Below, piece by piece: positions 1 to 8,160 of a stretch of 64,000 nucleotides of DNA; position 1 is the stretch's first letter, and each line of letters opens with the position of its first letter. The position numbers were made by a program, and so were the translations under genes. Under the pieces are notes generated by a model. The model did no database searches. It was not told the origin of the DNA and saw nothing but the letters and a program-made list of their open reading frames with translations. The stretch covers positions 696,767-760,766 of the forward strand of contig NZ_CH672377.1 of NCBI RefSeq assembly GCF_000153105.1. The letters are read 5' to 3'. This stretch comes from Blastopirellula marina DSM 3645. GTDB taxonomy: Bacteria; Planctomycetota; Planctomycetia; Pirellulales; Pirellulaceae.

Positions 1-43
1 CCCCTTTTTTCGCCGACGCACCGATATCGCAGACCGGGAGCGC

Positions 44-49
44 TATAAT
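44..49 (+). promoter_or_regulatory. Candidate -10 box upstream of apbE
   Basis: A perfect TATAAT lies 57 bases before the apbE start codon. No convincing -35 hexamer sits 16-18 bases upstream, so only half of a sigma-70 promoter is visible. It is the only obvious promoter-like element before the gene. Confidence 0.35.
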
Positions 50-105
50 CGAAGTATCGACGACGAAACAGTTTTCGGCAAGCAATCGAACGTAAATCGC
101 CTCTG

Positions 106-1254
106 ATGAATTCTCGCAAATCGAACCGCCGCGACTTTTTACGGGGAAAATCGGCCGTTGATGCGCTGCACGACCTGACCTCCGAACCGTTGCCGCCCCC
201 CAAATCGGTAAAACCGGCGGCGCGCCCTGCCGACGAAGTTGCCGAAGCTGGCGCCGACGGCGAAACGCCAGAATCGCCCGCTGAGCAAGACAGTTACCTG
301 GTCGAAGTCAGTCGCGAAGCGATGGCCTGTACGTTCGCGATCTATCTGAACGCCGGCCAACATCGCCTGGGCGCCGAAGCGGCAGTCGCCGCGCTCGATA
401 AAATTGATGACTACGAAGAACAACTGTCGATCTATCGATCGAGCAGCGAAGCTTCGCGATTGAATGCCGCCGCCGATTTTGCGCCAATCCAGATCGAGCG
501 GGGGTTCTTTGACCTGCTGGTTCAAGCTCAACAAATCTACGCCGAGACCGACGGCGCCTTCGACATCACCGCCGGACCGCTCGCCAAAATCTGGGGCTTT
601 TATCAGCGCAAAGGACGCGTGCCTGAAAAAGAGGAACTCGCCGCCGCGCTGGCCAAGGTCGGCAGCCAACATCTGACGCTCAACGCCGAGAACCGAACGG
701 TCTTCTACGAACGGGCGGAGATGGAAATCAATCTCGGCGGCATCGGCAAAGGGTACGCGCTCGACCGCGTGAGCGAATTTCTGCTCGAGCAGGGAGTCGA
801 CAACTTCCTGTTCCACGGCGGCACCAGCAGCGTCTTGGCCCGCGGCTCACGTCTGCTGGGCGAGACCGTCGGGTGGCGCGTCGGCGTGCCGCATCCCTAT
901 CTGCCGGGCAAGCGAATCGGCGAAGTCGTGCTGCAAGACGAATCGCTTGGAACCTCCGGCGCCGCGCATCAAACCTTCATCGAAGGAGGCCGCAGCTACG
1001 GGCACGTTCTCGATCCCCGCACCGGTTGGCCCGCCGAAGGCGTGCTGTCGACAACCATCGTCGCGCCGACCGCGGCGATCTCAGATGCGCTCTCGACCGC
1101 ATGCTTTGTGATGGGCCCTGAACGAACCGCCGCCTACTGCGAACAGCATCCCGAAGTGGGCGTGCTGTTTGCGATGCAAGGGGCGCGGCGCAATACGTTT
1201 GAGCTGCGGTTTTGTGGGGCGATTGAAGAGAAATTTCTGCCGGAGGGCGCATAA
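106..1254 (+). CDS. apbE: FAD:protein FMN transferase (ApbE family)
   Basis: This 382-residue protein matches ApbE, which uses FAD to attach FMN covalently to Thr/Ser of target flavoproteins, for example subunits of Na+-pumping NADH dehydrogenase (NQR) or Rnf. Visible family motifs are a TAGPLAKIWGF stretch near residue 155, GGIGKGYALDRV near 210 (substrate loop), and DALSTACFVMG near 328 (metal-binding region). Typical ApbE proteins are 320-350 residues with a lipoprotein signal. Here the N-terminus instead carries a twin-arginine-like NRRDFLRG at residues 7-14 followed by a polar, proline- and acid-rich stretch of about 65 residues, with no hydrophobic segment or lipobox. I infer that the catalytic domain begins near residue 80. 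The ATG at 106 is the first in frame; no clear ribosome-binding site precedes it. The enzyme call is secure; its location in the cell is not. Confidence 0.9.
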   Translation: MNSRKSNRRDFLRGKSAVDALHDLTSEPLPPPKSVKPAARPADEVAEAGADGETPESPAEQDSYLVEVSREAMACTFAIYLNAGQHRLGAEAAVAALDKIDDYEEQLSIYRSSSEASRLNAAADFAPIQIERGFFDLLVQAQQIYAETDGAFDITAGPLAKIWGFYQRKGRVPEKEELAAALAKVGSQHLTLNAENRTVFYERAEMEINLGGIGKGYALDRVSEFLLEQGVDNFLFHGGTSSVLARGSRLLGETVGWRVGVPHPYLPGKRIGEVVLQDESLGTSGAAHQTFIEGGRSYGHVLDPRTGWPAEGVLSTTIVAPTAAISDALSTACFVMGPERTAAYCEQHPEVGVLFAMQGARRNTFELRFCGAIEEKFLPEGA

Positions 1255-1330
1255 GGAAACGTTGGTAACGCTACCCAACAACCGGTAACGCAATTTCCAT
1301 AATCTCTACCCATCCTTGAGAAAGCCAATC

Positions 1331-1657
1331 ATGATTGTCACCACCGGCAACGAAATCGCCGGCTACCAAATCATCGAGTATCGCGGCGTCATCCGCGGCA
1401 TTGTCGTGCGGTCGACGGGGATTGCCCGCGGTTTGGTCGGCGGCATCCGCTCGATCGGCGGCGGTAATATTCCAGAGTACGCCGACGTCTGCGAAGAAGC
1501 GCGGCGGCATGCCTACGAACTGATGCTGCAACACGCGCGAGAAGCGGGGGCCGATGCGATTATCGGCATGCGTTACGACGCGACCGAATTTATGCAAGGC
1601 GCGACGGAAGTGCTTGCTTATGGGACCGCTGTAAAGATTCAACCGGTCCACTTCTAA
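1331..1657 (+). CDS. YbjQ/UPF0145 family protein
   Basis: A 108-residue protein with the YbjQ fold, a small beta-rich domain that assembles as a pentamer and is sometimes called a heavy-metal-binding domain; its function is unknown. The N-terminus MIVTTGNEIAGYQI and the RGIVVRSTG segment are typical, as is the C-terminal EAGADAIIGMRYD motif. The frame also opens at a TTG at 1316, but homologues begin at the MIVTT methionine, so the ATG at 1331 is chosen. It lies 76 bases after apbE on the same strand and 30 bases before the next gene, so the three may be co-transcribed. I see no metal-binding cysteines or histidines. Confidence 0.85.
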   Translation: MIVTTGNEIAGYQIIEYRGVIRGIVVRSTGIARGLVGGIRSIGGGNIPEYADVCEEARRHAYELMLQHAREAGADAIIGMRYDATEFMQGATEVLAYGTAVKIQPVHF

Positions 1658-1687
1658 ATCCCATCGCCCACTTTGAGCACGCGTCGC

Positions 1688-2326
1688 ATGAATCCGAAAG
1701 TGAATGAGTATCTGCAAAACGCCAAGCTGTGGCCGAAAGAACTGCGGGCCCTGCGAAAAATCATTCTCGCCAGCGAGCTGACTGAGGATTTTAAATGGCG
1801 CAGTCCTTGTTACACCTATCAGAAGAGCAACGTGCTGATCATCGGCGAGTTGAAAGCATGCTGCACGCTTGGCTTTCTGAAAGGTTCACTCCTCAAGGAT
1901 CCGCACGGCGTTTTGACCAAGCCTGGCGAAAATTCACGAGCGGCCCGCATGATGTCGTTCACCGATGTGAGCGAAGTTACGGAAGCGAAATCCATCCTGC
2001 AGGCCTATATCCACGAAGCGATTGAAATCGAAAAAGCGGGCCTGAAAGTCGATTTCGACCAGAATCGAGAGATGGATATTCCTGTTGAACTTCAACAGAA
2101 GTGGCGAGAAAATCCGTCGTTCAAAACGGCCTTTGACGCATTAACCCCGGGACGACAACGAGGCTATCTCCTCCACTTCACCGCCGCCAAACAATCCCAA
2201 ACCCGAGAATCGCGGATTGAAAAAGCGACGCCGCGCATTCTCGCCGGCAAAGGGCTCGAGGATTGCATTTGCGGGCTATCGAAAAAAATGCCGCGATGCG
2301 ACGGCTCGCATAAATCGACTGGTTAA
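1688..2326 (+). CDS. YdeI/DUF1801-type protein with C-terminal CDGSH iron-sulfur motif
   Basis: The first ~120 residues resemble DUF1801/YdeI proteins (WRSPCYTYQK, then KACCTLGFLKG), and the middle carries the YdeI signature in which a run of small residues is followed by GYLLHFTAAKQ and RILAGKGLED. The last 21 residues contain C-x-C-x2-S-x3-P-x-C-D-G-S-H (Cys193, Cys195, Cys204, His208), which is exactly the CDGSH ligand set for a [2Fe-2S] cluster. In mitoNEET-type proteins this motif gives a redox-active, labile cluster. I infer that the protein is an iron-sulfur protein rather than a plain YdeI protein. CDGSH proteins usually dimerise to form the cluster cradle, and only the ligand motif, not a full CDGSH domain, is present here. 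A TTG five codons upstream is an alternative start. The gene converges with the next one. Confidence 0.8.
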   Translation: MNPKVNEYLQNAKLWPKELRALRKIILASELTEDFKWRSPCYTYQKSNVLIIGELKACCTLGFLKGSLLKDPHGVLTKPGENSRAARMMSFTDVSEVTEAKSILQAYIHEAIEIEKAGLKVDFDQNREMDIPVELQQKWRENPSFKTAFDALTPGRQRGYLLHFTAAKQSQTRESRIEKATPRILAGKGLEDCICGLSKKMPRCDGSHKSTG

Positions 2327-2374
2327 AGGGCTGCTTGCCGTTCATCCAGCTTCAACAACCGCACCCAGTACACG

Positions 2375-4105
2375 TTAGTCCCACCACCAGGCTTCCGCCG
2401 CCATCTTCGGCGGAACAACGCTGCCCTTGAGATCCGCGTCCAGCAGGCCATATTCGTCGAGCTTGAAGTTTTCGTCGGTGATAAACTTCGACGCGTCGAC
2501 GCGGACTCCGCCGCTGACGCCGGCGATGATATGCCTTTTGTTGATCACTTTGTGGTTCATGATCGTTTCGACTTCTTTAGCGACCAGTAAGCGTTCGGGG
2601 CGATAGCGGCCTTCGACGCCAAAATAGGTCTGTCCCCAAGCGCCGCGTGAGGCCAGGGCTTCTTTCTCGATGATCGCAGCGACCAGCGTCAAGTCAAAGA
2701 CGTTTTGCAGTTCGGCGTAGATCGGGTATTTTTTCGCCAGCGCATCGTAGTGTTTGGTGAAATTGTGGGCGAAGGTTTCGTTGAGCGTGCTGCTTTTGCC
2801 GGTATGGACTCGCTCTCCATCTTTGGCCAACAACTCGTTCTCACTCAGCACTTGCACGCCGGGGCCGCGGATTTCAAATATATCGCGTGAGTCGGTGGTC
2901 GCCACCACCGAATAATTGAGCGCGAACCACCAACGCAGTACGTCCATCGGCGGCGGAGTTTCGTCAGGGCCAAGCTCAACCATCGAAAGATAGCTGGGAA
3001 CGCCCAGCGTTCCTTCTTCCAGCCCCATGCCGATCCGCTTCATGTGATAGTCGGCTTCGACCAGGATCCGCGCGACATGCGTGTCGGCGTCGATCCCGTA
3101 GACTTCGATCTCTTGCTTGCCGAGCGTTTGCCGCAGATCATCGAGCCATTTGTCGCGTTGTCGCGGGTTGAGACTCTTCTCGCCTGACTTCTTCAAAAAG
3201 TCTTGCGTCGCCGCGAGTCGTTCTTGATACGGCGTAATCGAGCAACCGTAGCGTCCCTTGTCGCGCTGCGCGTTTCGCATGACGACGACCAGATCATCCA
3301 ACCGCAATACGGGGCGCTGCGTCTCGATATTGACGACGCGGCCTTCGGCGTTGGGCGTCCAGTTGCCGGCTGGACCGGCGATCACAATGTCGCCGGTCTC
3401 GGGGTAGACCAGGACGTATTTCACTTTGTAGATTCCGGCAAGTCGCACCATTTCTTCATCCAACGGCTCGCCGGCCGCCATCTTCAGATGAACTTCCCGC
3501 TCCAAACGATTCAGAGAGATTTTGCGCAGCGGCGAGCTGACCGCGGCGCGGCGGTTGCCGGAGTCGCCGCCAGTCGCTTCACGGATCAGCTCTAAACGTC
3601 CCGACCGGTCACGCAGTTGGGCGCGTTGCAGCGTTCCCTTGGAATCGACATAGACGCCGCTTTCAAACGGGGCAACGGCGCCCGGGCCGCCCAGCAGATC
3701 CCATGTTTCGGGCTCGATGGTCGTGGTGATCAAATCGATCAATTGATCAAAGTCGGGTTCGACGCCTCCTCCCATCGCACCGGGTCGCGCGGTCAACGGC
3801 TTCTCGAGCCCGATCAATGTTTCGGTCCGGTATTGATCGCTGGCGATCGAGCGAGCGCTGGCGATCGCCGCTTGTTTGGCGCCGCCGGCCGCTTGAGCGC
3901 GAGCCAATCGAGCGTACATCTGATCGCGTTGCTCGGCGGTCTTCGCCTTTTTGGCGAGATCGATCGCCGGTGGAAACTCGCCGGCGACTAGCAACGCGTC
4001 AAAGTCGGCCATCATCGGATCGGGTCCGGCGCCCCAGACAACCGAAGTTTGGCCCCCAGTGACGACCAGCAAAAGCAACAGCGCGAGGGGAAAAAGCCGT
4101 GACAT
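2375..4105 (-). CDS. Secreted DUF1598-like planctomycete protein
   Basis: A 576-residue protein with a Sec signal peptide (residues 1-26, LLLLLVV core, cleavage near VWGA). It resembles DUF1598, a family I know essentially from planctomycetes and of unknown function. The mature part starts with about 70 alpha-helical residues rich in Ala, Arg and Gln, resembling a TPR unit. It then has a region ending at RRAAVSSPLRKISLNRLERE and a large C-terminal domain containing YPETGDIVIAGPAGNW near 245 and the segment RIGMGLEEGTLGVPSYL near 365. No catalytic motif is recognisable. It converges with the upstream plus-strand gene and is probably monocistronic. A GAGAG stretch about 10 bases before the ATG may serve as ribosome-binding site. 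An export role is well supported; anything further is unknown. Confidence 0.75.
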   Translation of the reverse strand: MSRLFPLALLLLLVVTGGQTSVVWGAGPDPMMADFDALLVAGEFPPAIDLAKKAKTAEQRDQMYARLARAQAAGGAKQAAIASARSIASDQYRTETLIGLEKPLTARPGAMGGGVEPDFDQLIDLITTTIEPETWDLLGGPGAVAPFESGVYVDSKGTLQRAQLRDRSGRLELIREATGGDSGNRRAAVSSPLRKISLNRLEREVHLKMAAGEPLDEEMVRLAGIYKVKYVLVYPETGDIVIAGPAGNWTPNAEGRVVNIETQRPVLRLDDLVVVMRNAQRDKGRYGCSITPYQERLAATQDFLKKSGEKSLNPRQRDKWLDDLRQTLGKQEIEVYGIDADTHVARILVEADYHMKRIGMGLEEGTLGVPSYLSMVELGPDETPPPMDVLRWWFALNYSVVATTDSRDIFEIRGPGVQVLSENELLAKDGERVHTGKSSTLNETFAHNFTKHYDALAKKYPIYAELQNVFDLTLVAAIIEKEALASRGAWGQTYFGVEGRYRPERLLVAKEVETIMNHKVINKRHIIAGVSGGVRVDASKFITDENFKLDEYGLLDADLKGSVVPPKMAAEAWWWD

Positions 4106-4271
4106 GGCGTTTCTCTCAATTCAACGAGGAGCGCGGCGAAGAGTTTAAGCGAAGCGAAACCCAACCAAAAGGGGGCCCACGGTCGACTTCTCCTTATTGT
4201 CAACCGTTTGGCGGGCGCGTCAATGAACCAGATCCAGAATCTGCGGCAAGAATGGAGAGCGGCAAGAAATA

Positions 4272-4305
4272 AAAGAACCGCTTACCAAGCGGTAAGCGGT
4301 TCTTT
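4272..4305 (-). terminator. Strong hairpin terminator of the cysteine-rich gene
   Basis: Two perfectly complementary 15-base arms (4272-4286 and 4291-4305) enclose a 4-base loop. Read on the minus strand, the stem follows the stop codon of the cysteine-rich gene by about 33 bases and runs into a T-rich tail. The opposite strand also has a pyrimidine tail, so the element may work in both directions. Confidence 0.8.
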
Positions 4306-4338
4306 CTCAGTTTCAGACGGGACTACTGGTGTGGGCAA

Positions 4339-4821
4339 TTAGCCACAGCAGGTCGGTTCCGGAGCGCAGCAGGTCGGCTCACAGCAAGACGATTTCTTGC
4401 AGTGATTGAACAGACGCTTCAGGAAGCAAGGCTTCTTGCAGCAAGGTTCGCAGCACGACGGCTCAGGAGCGCAGCAAGTCGGTTCCGGAGCACAGCAGGT
4501 CGGCTCGGGAGCGCAACAGGTCGGTTCCGGGGCACAGCAGGTCGGCTCGGCGCCGCAGCAGCTCGATTCGCAGCACTTCGGCTTGCAGCACGAAGCAAGT
4601 TTCGCACGCAGCTTGCCAAACAAGCCCATGCGGCAGCTACAGGGATCACAAGGATCGCAACAGCTAGGTTCGGGGGCACAACAGGTCGGTTCCGGCGCGC
4701 AGCAGGTCGGCTCGCAACCGCAACCGTGGTGGCCAAACAGGCCCGCTTCGGCGTTGGCAGCAACGACAGCAAAGATCGAAGCGACAACCAAAAACGCCGG
4801 GAGAACAAGACGGCTCTTCAT
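4339..4821 (-). CDS. Secreted cysteine-rich repeat protein (APEPTCC repeats)
   Basis: A 160-residue protein with a Sec signal peptide (hydrophobic residues 5-24, cleavage after AEA) and a mature part containing about 37 cysteines, almost all as CC pairs. The repeat unit APEPTCC, or variants with S for T, occurs in two tandem blocks and once more at the end. The blocks are separated by short basic spacers ([15 protein letters not shown] and [16 protein letters not shown]). The start is fixed by a GGAG at 4831-4834, nine bases before the ATG at 4821. The spacing and density of CC pairs suggest disulfide crosslinking or metal binding at the cell surface. Planctomycete walls are known to contain cystine-rich protein, so a structural role is a reasonable inference, not a demonstration. 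The coding repeats are also near-identical 21-base DNA repeats, so copy number may vary between strains. Confidence 0.75.
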   Translation of the reverse strand: MKSRLVLPAFLVVASIFAVVAANAEAGLFGHHGCGCEPTCCAPEPTCCAPEPSCCDPCDPCSCRMGLFGKLRAKLASCCKPKCCESSCCGAEPTCCAPEPTCCAPEPTCCAPEPTCCAPEPSCCEPCCKKPCFLKRLFNHCKKSSCCEPTCCAPEPTCCG

Positions 4822-5230
4822 CTGTGAGAACTCCAAAAGTCTCGACAAAAAAACTAAAACGGCTCTTGCGGCGCCAGCGTCTCCATAGCAAACAAACTAT
4901 GAGACCCACCAGCTTGCAGAGATTACCTACTCGTTCAGTGACGAACGCTATCTGATGCTATCGTCCTCCCAGGACGCCCAGGTTAACCATGCGACTCTGT
5001 TTTCGCGAACGGATTTCTTTTCCCGGTCCGAACGTACCGAACGTCACGATTATCCGATGCAAAATCCCTAAACGGAGCATCTTACGGAGCTGTTACCCCC
5101 TCTCAAAAGCCTGTTCTTACTTCTCCTAACCCTGCTTTGCCCAATTTGCGACCTACCCTTTTTAAATGCAGCGCCCTATCCAATGGGCGAAAGGGGCAAA
5201 GGGGCAACAAAGGCACAACAGGAGTGCGAA
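4822..5230. other. Intergenic region between divergent genes
   Basis: This 409-base stretch separates the cysteine-rich gene from the HPt gene and must hold both promoters. I see no gene. A 9-base direct repeat, CCGAACGTA/CCGAACGTC, lies at 5028-5045. The AGGAG at 5220-5224 is the ribosome-binding site of the HPt gene. No promoter hexamer pair stands out. Confidence 0.6.
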
Positions 5231-5560
5231 ATGTCAATTCAATCCATCAGCAAACCGCTCTATTCTGAGTTGGGGGATGATCCCGACTTGGCGGAAATCG
5301 TAGAAATGTTCGTCGACGAGATGCCGGACCGAATCGAATCGATGCTGAATTGCGTCGATAAGAATGACTGGGAAGGTCTCGGTCGAATCGCTCATCAGCT
5401 GAAAGGGGCGGCCGGCAGCTATGGATTTGGGCAGATTACGCCGTACGCTGCTCAACTCGAACACGACTGCCGCAGTCAAGCCGGCGACCAGGCGATGATC
5501 GCTTCGTGTCGCGAACTCGCCGGAATATGCCGTCGCATTCGTAGCGGCGCTCCTAGCTAG
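5231..5560 (+). CDS. Orphan histidine phosphotransfer (HPt) protein
   Basis: A 109-residue single-domain HPt protein. The phospho-acceptor motif I-A-H-Q-L-K-G-A-A-G-S-Y-G-F places the histidine at residue 55, with the conserved lysine and glycine at +3 and +4. It is preceded by the usual helix EIVEMFVDEMPDRIESML. Such proteins shuttle phosphate between a hybrid histidine kinase and a response regulator. No kinase or regulator lies nearby, so its partners must be encoded elsewhere. The start is set by AGGAG six bases before the ATG at 5231; the frame runs 16 codons further upstream but without a matching ribosome-binding site. Confidence 0.88.
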   Translation: MSIQSISKPLYSELGDDPDLAEIVEMFVDEMPDRIESMLNCVDKNDWEGLGRIAHQLKGAAGSYGFGQITPYAAQLEHDCRSQAGDQAMIASCRELAGICRRIRSGAPS

Positions 5561-5580
5561 CAGAATGGAAACGTTTGAGA

Positions 5581-5624
5581 AACGGCGAAGTCGTGCAGGC
5601 GGCCGCGCCTGCCGAATCGCCGTT
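5581..5624. terminator. Two-tier hairpin between convergent genes
   Basis: An outer pair of 8-base arms (5581-5588 with 5617-5624) encloses an inner perfect 7-base stem with a 4-base loop (5595-5601 with 5606-5612). It begins 20 bases after the HPt stop and touches the stop codon of the opposing gene. It lacks a long T tract, so it may be a weak bidirectional terminator or simply a cruciform. Confidence 0.45.
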
Positions 5625-8007
5625 ACTCCTGCTTCGCCAGCGCGAATCGTAGCCGGACAATGCGCCCCGGCAGCGTAGCAATCAGGTCGGCGCCGTTTAT
5701 CGACGCCAGACCGCTGGGCATTTCGCCAAACGACAGACGATCGGTCACTGCGCCGTCCAGTTGCATGAGATGCAGCGTCCCATCGGGGCCGAGCCCGCAC
5801 CAACCGCGCTGCTGACCAATCGCGAGGGCTATCATCGGCGGCGAAACATTCGGCAACTCGGCCGCCGGCAGGGGATAGCTCCACGTTTGCGCGCCATCTT
5901 TGGCCAGCGCGTCAAACTCCAACATTTCAATCTCGGCCAGCGCCAGGGCCAACAGTTCGCCAGACGGCGCGTCATACGCGAGCGACAGCAACGAGCGCCC
6001 CGGCAACGCGATCTCACGGCGAATTTGTCCTTGGCGATCGATCACCAGCGCTTTGCTAGATGCGTCCATCAACGCAATCTGTCCGGCGCCGACGCTCGCC
6101 AAGTCGCGCAGCTGCAGCATGTCGCGAAAGCTCCAGAGTCGCTTTCCGGTCTCATCGACGCCGTGAGCGCCGACCTCTCCATGAAAGGCGACCACCAACG
6201 TCGTCTGCTCGGCGCCGCTGAGAAGTTGGGCGTCGGCAATTCCGGCATGCGGCGCGTCGCTGGTCGGGTAACGAAACAACGGCTCAAGCTGTTCGTCGAG
6301 CAGCCAAAGTCGCTGAGCGTTCGCGGCAAAAAGAGCAACCCGCAATCCCTTGTCCGCCGAGGCGACGCGGAGACGATCGACAACGACCTCTTCTCCCAGA
6401 TCGAGATCATGCCGCGACACGAGCTTGCCATCGCTATCGAGTTCACAAATAGCCGTACCGCCGTCGAGGACAAAAATACGCTCTCTCTCTTCGTGGCGCA
6501 GCACGGCGACGGCGCCTGGTTGCTCGACATCGGTCGTTGACCAGACCGTCTCCGCCGCAAAGTGACTCAACGTACGAGCCGGCGCCAAATCAACCGCCGG
6601 CAGCGGCAAATCACGATACGGATTTTTGCCTGCCATCGATGCGGTCAACGCCGCTTGATACAGCTTTTGCTCTGCTCTGGCGGCCGTCAGCGTCACCGCT
6701 GCGACGTTCTCTCCATCGGCGATGCGACGAGCAATTCCCCACAGGCGTTCGGCCAGATCCGGCGTAGCGCCCGCTTCCATAAACTGCACGCGGCCTTTTG
6801 CATCCAACAGAACGACCGTCGGTGCGCCTGGGATGCGGAACTGCTGTTGTCCCACCGCTTGCCCATCGCGATAGACGGCGAAATTGGCGCCCCATTGCTC
6901 GAGCCGCCGTTGCACTTGCTCGGCGGTCGTTTCACGCGGGTCGACCGAAATCAGTTTTACATCCACCCCGGTCGAAGCGTCCGCCGCAAAGCGGGTCAGT
7001 TGTTCCGCCATCAGGCGACTGGACGGGTGATCGTTGATCCACGCCAACAGGGTTGGCTGGCCCAGAAATTCGGTCGACGCGATCTCGCCGCCGGAGAGTC
7101 GCTCTAGCGTGAACTCCGGCGGCGTCTCGCCCAGCAGCGGACTGGTCGACGCTTGCGACGGACGCACGAAATAAGTGACCTGCTTGTCGTCTCCACGGAT
7201 ATTGAAGAGAAATTCATTCTCGTGAATCGGGTCGCCGATCGATGCGTCGATAAAATCGGCTACTAGCGAGATCTTGGCGTGAGGATCGCTCTCTTTCAAC
7301 GCCGAGAGCATCGGCTCTTGCGGATATTCGATCCGACGCAGCAAAAAGTTGTCTGCGTCCACAAACATCGTCAGCGGACCATTGGGCGTTTGATAAATCA
7401 GCCGATGACAACGGCGACCATTGATATTGTCATCGACCCCCAGCACGTAGTGAGTCGCTTCTTGCGTAAAGTCAGGCTTTTCTTGGGCCAACAACATCTC
7501 CAGCGTTGGCGGAGGCCCCACGATGCCGCCCACCAAAATCTCGGACAAAATCGGGTCGCTTTGCTGCGGATCGAGATAGAGGACCGCCGCGTCAATCTGC
7601 TCCGGCGCCGGGCGAACCAACGCCTGATGATCCATTTCTTCGGTCGCTTCGTCAAAAATTTTGGCGATCAACCGTTTTCCGTCACAGGCGATCATCACCT
7701 GGTAGGCGTCAATCCGCAAATAATTGGGACGCTTCCATTTGACGGAGAATGCAACGTCATCGATGGTCGTTTCTCCGGCCAGCGTTCGACTCAGCCGCAA
7801 CTTCCCATGATCGAGGTAAGAATCGGCCTGAGCATAAGCGGCGGCCATCCCCTCTAATAGTTCGAGCGGCGTTTTAGGGTCGTCAACGACCGCATCCGCC
7901 GGTTGACTGGGGGTGTCGGCGGCTGATTTTCCAGCTGAACCAGTCGATTTTTCGCACCCAACCGCTGGGCACAGGCCAAGGACCAAGAGAACGATCCAAA
8001 CTCGCAT
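5623..8007 (-). CDS. Lipoprotein with LolA-like, cysteine-free redoxin-like and propeller-like domains
   Basis: A 794-residue lipoprotein. Its signal peptide ends in a lipobox with Cys19 (PAVGC). Residues ~45-255 resemble the LolA/DUF2092 fold: a long beta sheet containing YLRIDAYQVMIACDGK and later a hydrophobic core around PNGPLTMFVDADNFLLRRIEYP. Residues ~290-425 follow the AhpC/TlpA redoxin layout (LLGETPPEFTLERLSGG, then a strand-helix, and PGAPTVVLLDAKGRVQF with the cis-Pro-type turn). The position of the usual CxxC reads NDHPSSR, so the thiol active site is absent. Residues ~480-794 look like a beta-propeller with repeated hydrophobic strands. The ATG at 8007 is chosen because it places the signal peptide at the N-terminus. 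Together this suggests an outer-membrane or periplasmic binding or scaffold protein rather than a redox enzyme. Confidence 0.7.
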   Translation of the reverse strand: MRVWIVLLVLGLCPAVGCEKSTGSAGKSAADTPSQPADAVVDDPKTPLELLEGMAAAYAQADSYLDHGKLRLSRTLAGETTIDDVAFSVKWKRPNYLRIDAYQVMIACDGKRLIAKIFDEATEEMDHQALVRPAPEQIDAAVLYLDPQQSDPILSEILVGGIVGPPPTLEMLLAQEKPDFTQEATHYVLGVDDNINGRRCHRLIYQTPNGPLTMFVDADNFLLRRIEYPQEPMLSALKESDPHAKISLVADFIDASIGDPIHENEFLFNIRGDDKQVTYFVRPSQASTSPLLGETPPEFTLERLSGGEIASTEFLGQPTLLAWINDHPSSRLMAEQLTRFAADASTGVDVKLISVDPRETTAEQVQRRLEQWGANFAVYRDGQAVGQQQFRIPGAPTVVLLDAKGRVQFMEAGATPDLAERLWGIARRIADGENVAAVTLTAARAEQKLYQAALTASMAGKNPYRDLPLPAVDLAPARTLSHFAAETVWSTTDVEQPGAVAVLRHEERERIFVLDGGTAICELDSDGKLVSRHDLDLGEEVVVDRLRVASADKGLRVALFAANAQRLWLLDEQLEPLFRYPTSDAPHAGIADAQLLSGAEQTTLVVAFHGEVGAHGVDETGKRLWSFRDMLQLRDLASVGAGQIALMDASSKALVIDRQGQIRREIALPGRSLLSLAYDAPSGELLALALAEIEMLEFDALAKDGAQTWSYPLPAAELPNVSPPMIALAIGQQRGWCGLGPDGTLHLMQLDGAVTDRLSFGEMPSGLASINGADLIATLPGRIVRLRFALAKQE

Positions 8008-8160
8008 GACGACATCCCTTCCGACAAACTGCGACTCGCAGAAAAGGCCCATTATCATCGATTTGGCGTCTCGGCGTAAACCTCGACTCGTTGACCCCCA
8101 GCGACAATCCCTTCTAAGATTGCAGGAATCATTTCGCTGTCACATTGTGCGTAGTTGACC

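Noticed and set aside
4402-4888. Plus-strand frames across the cysteine-rich gene, including a GSGAQQV repeat translation
   Set aside because: The signal peptide, ribosome-binding site and terminator all fit the minus-strand gene; the repeats in the other frames are shadows of it.
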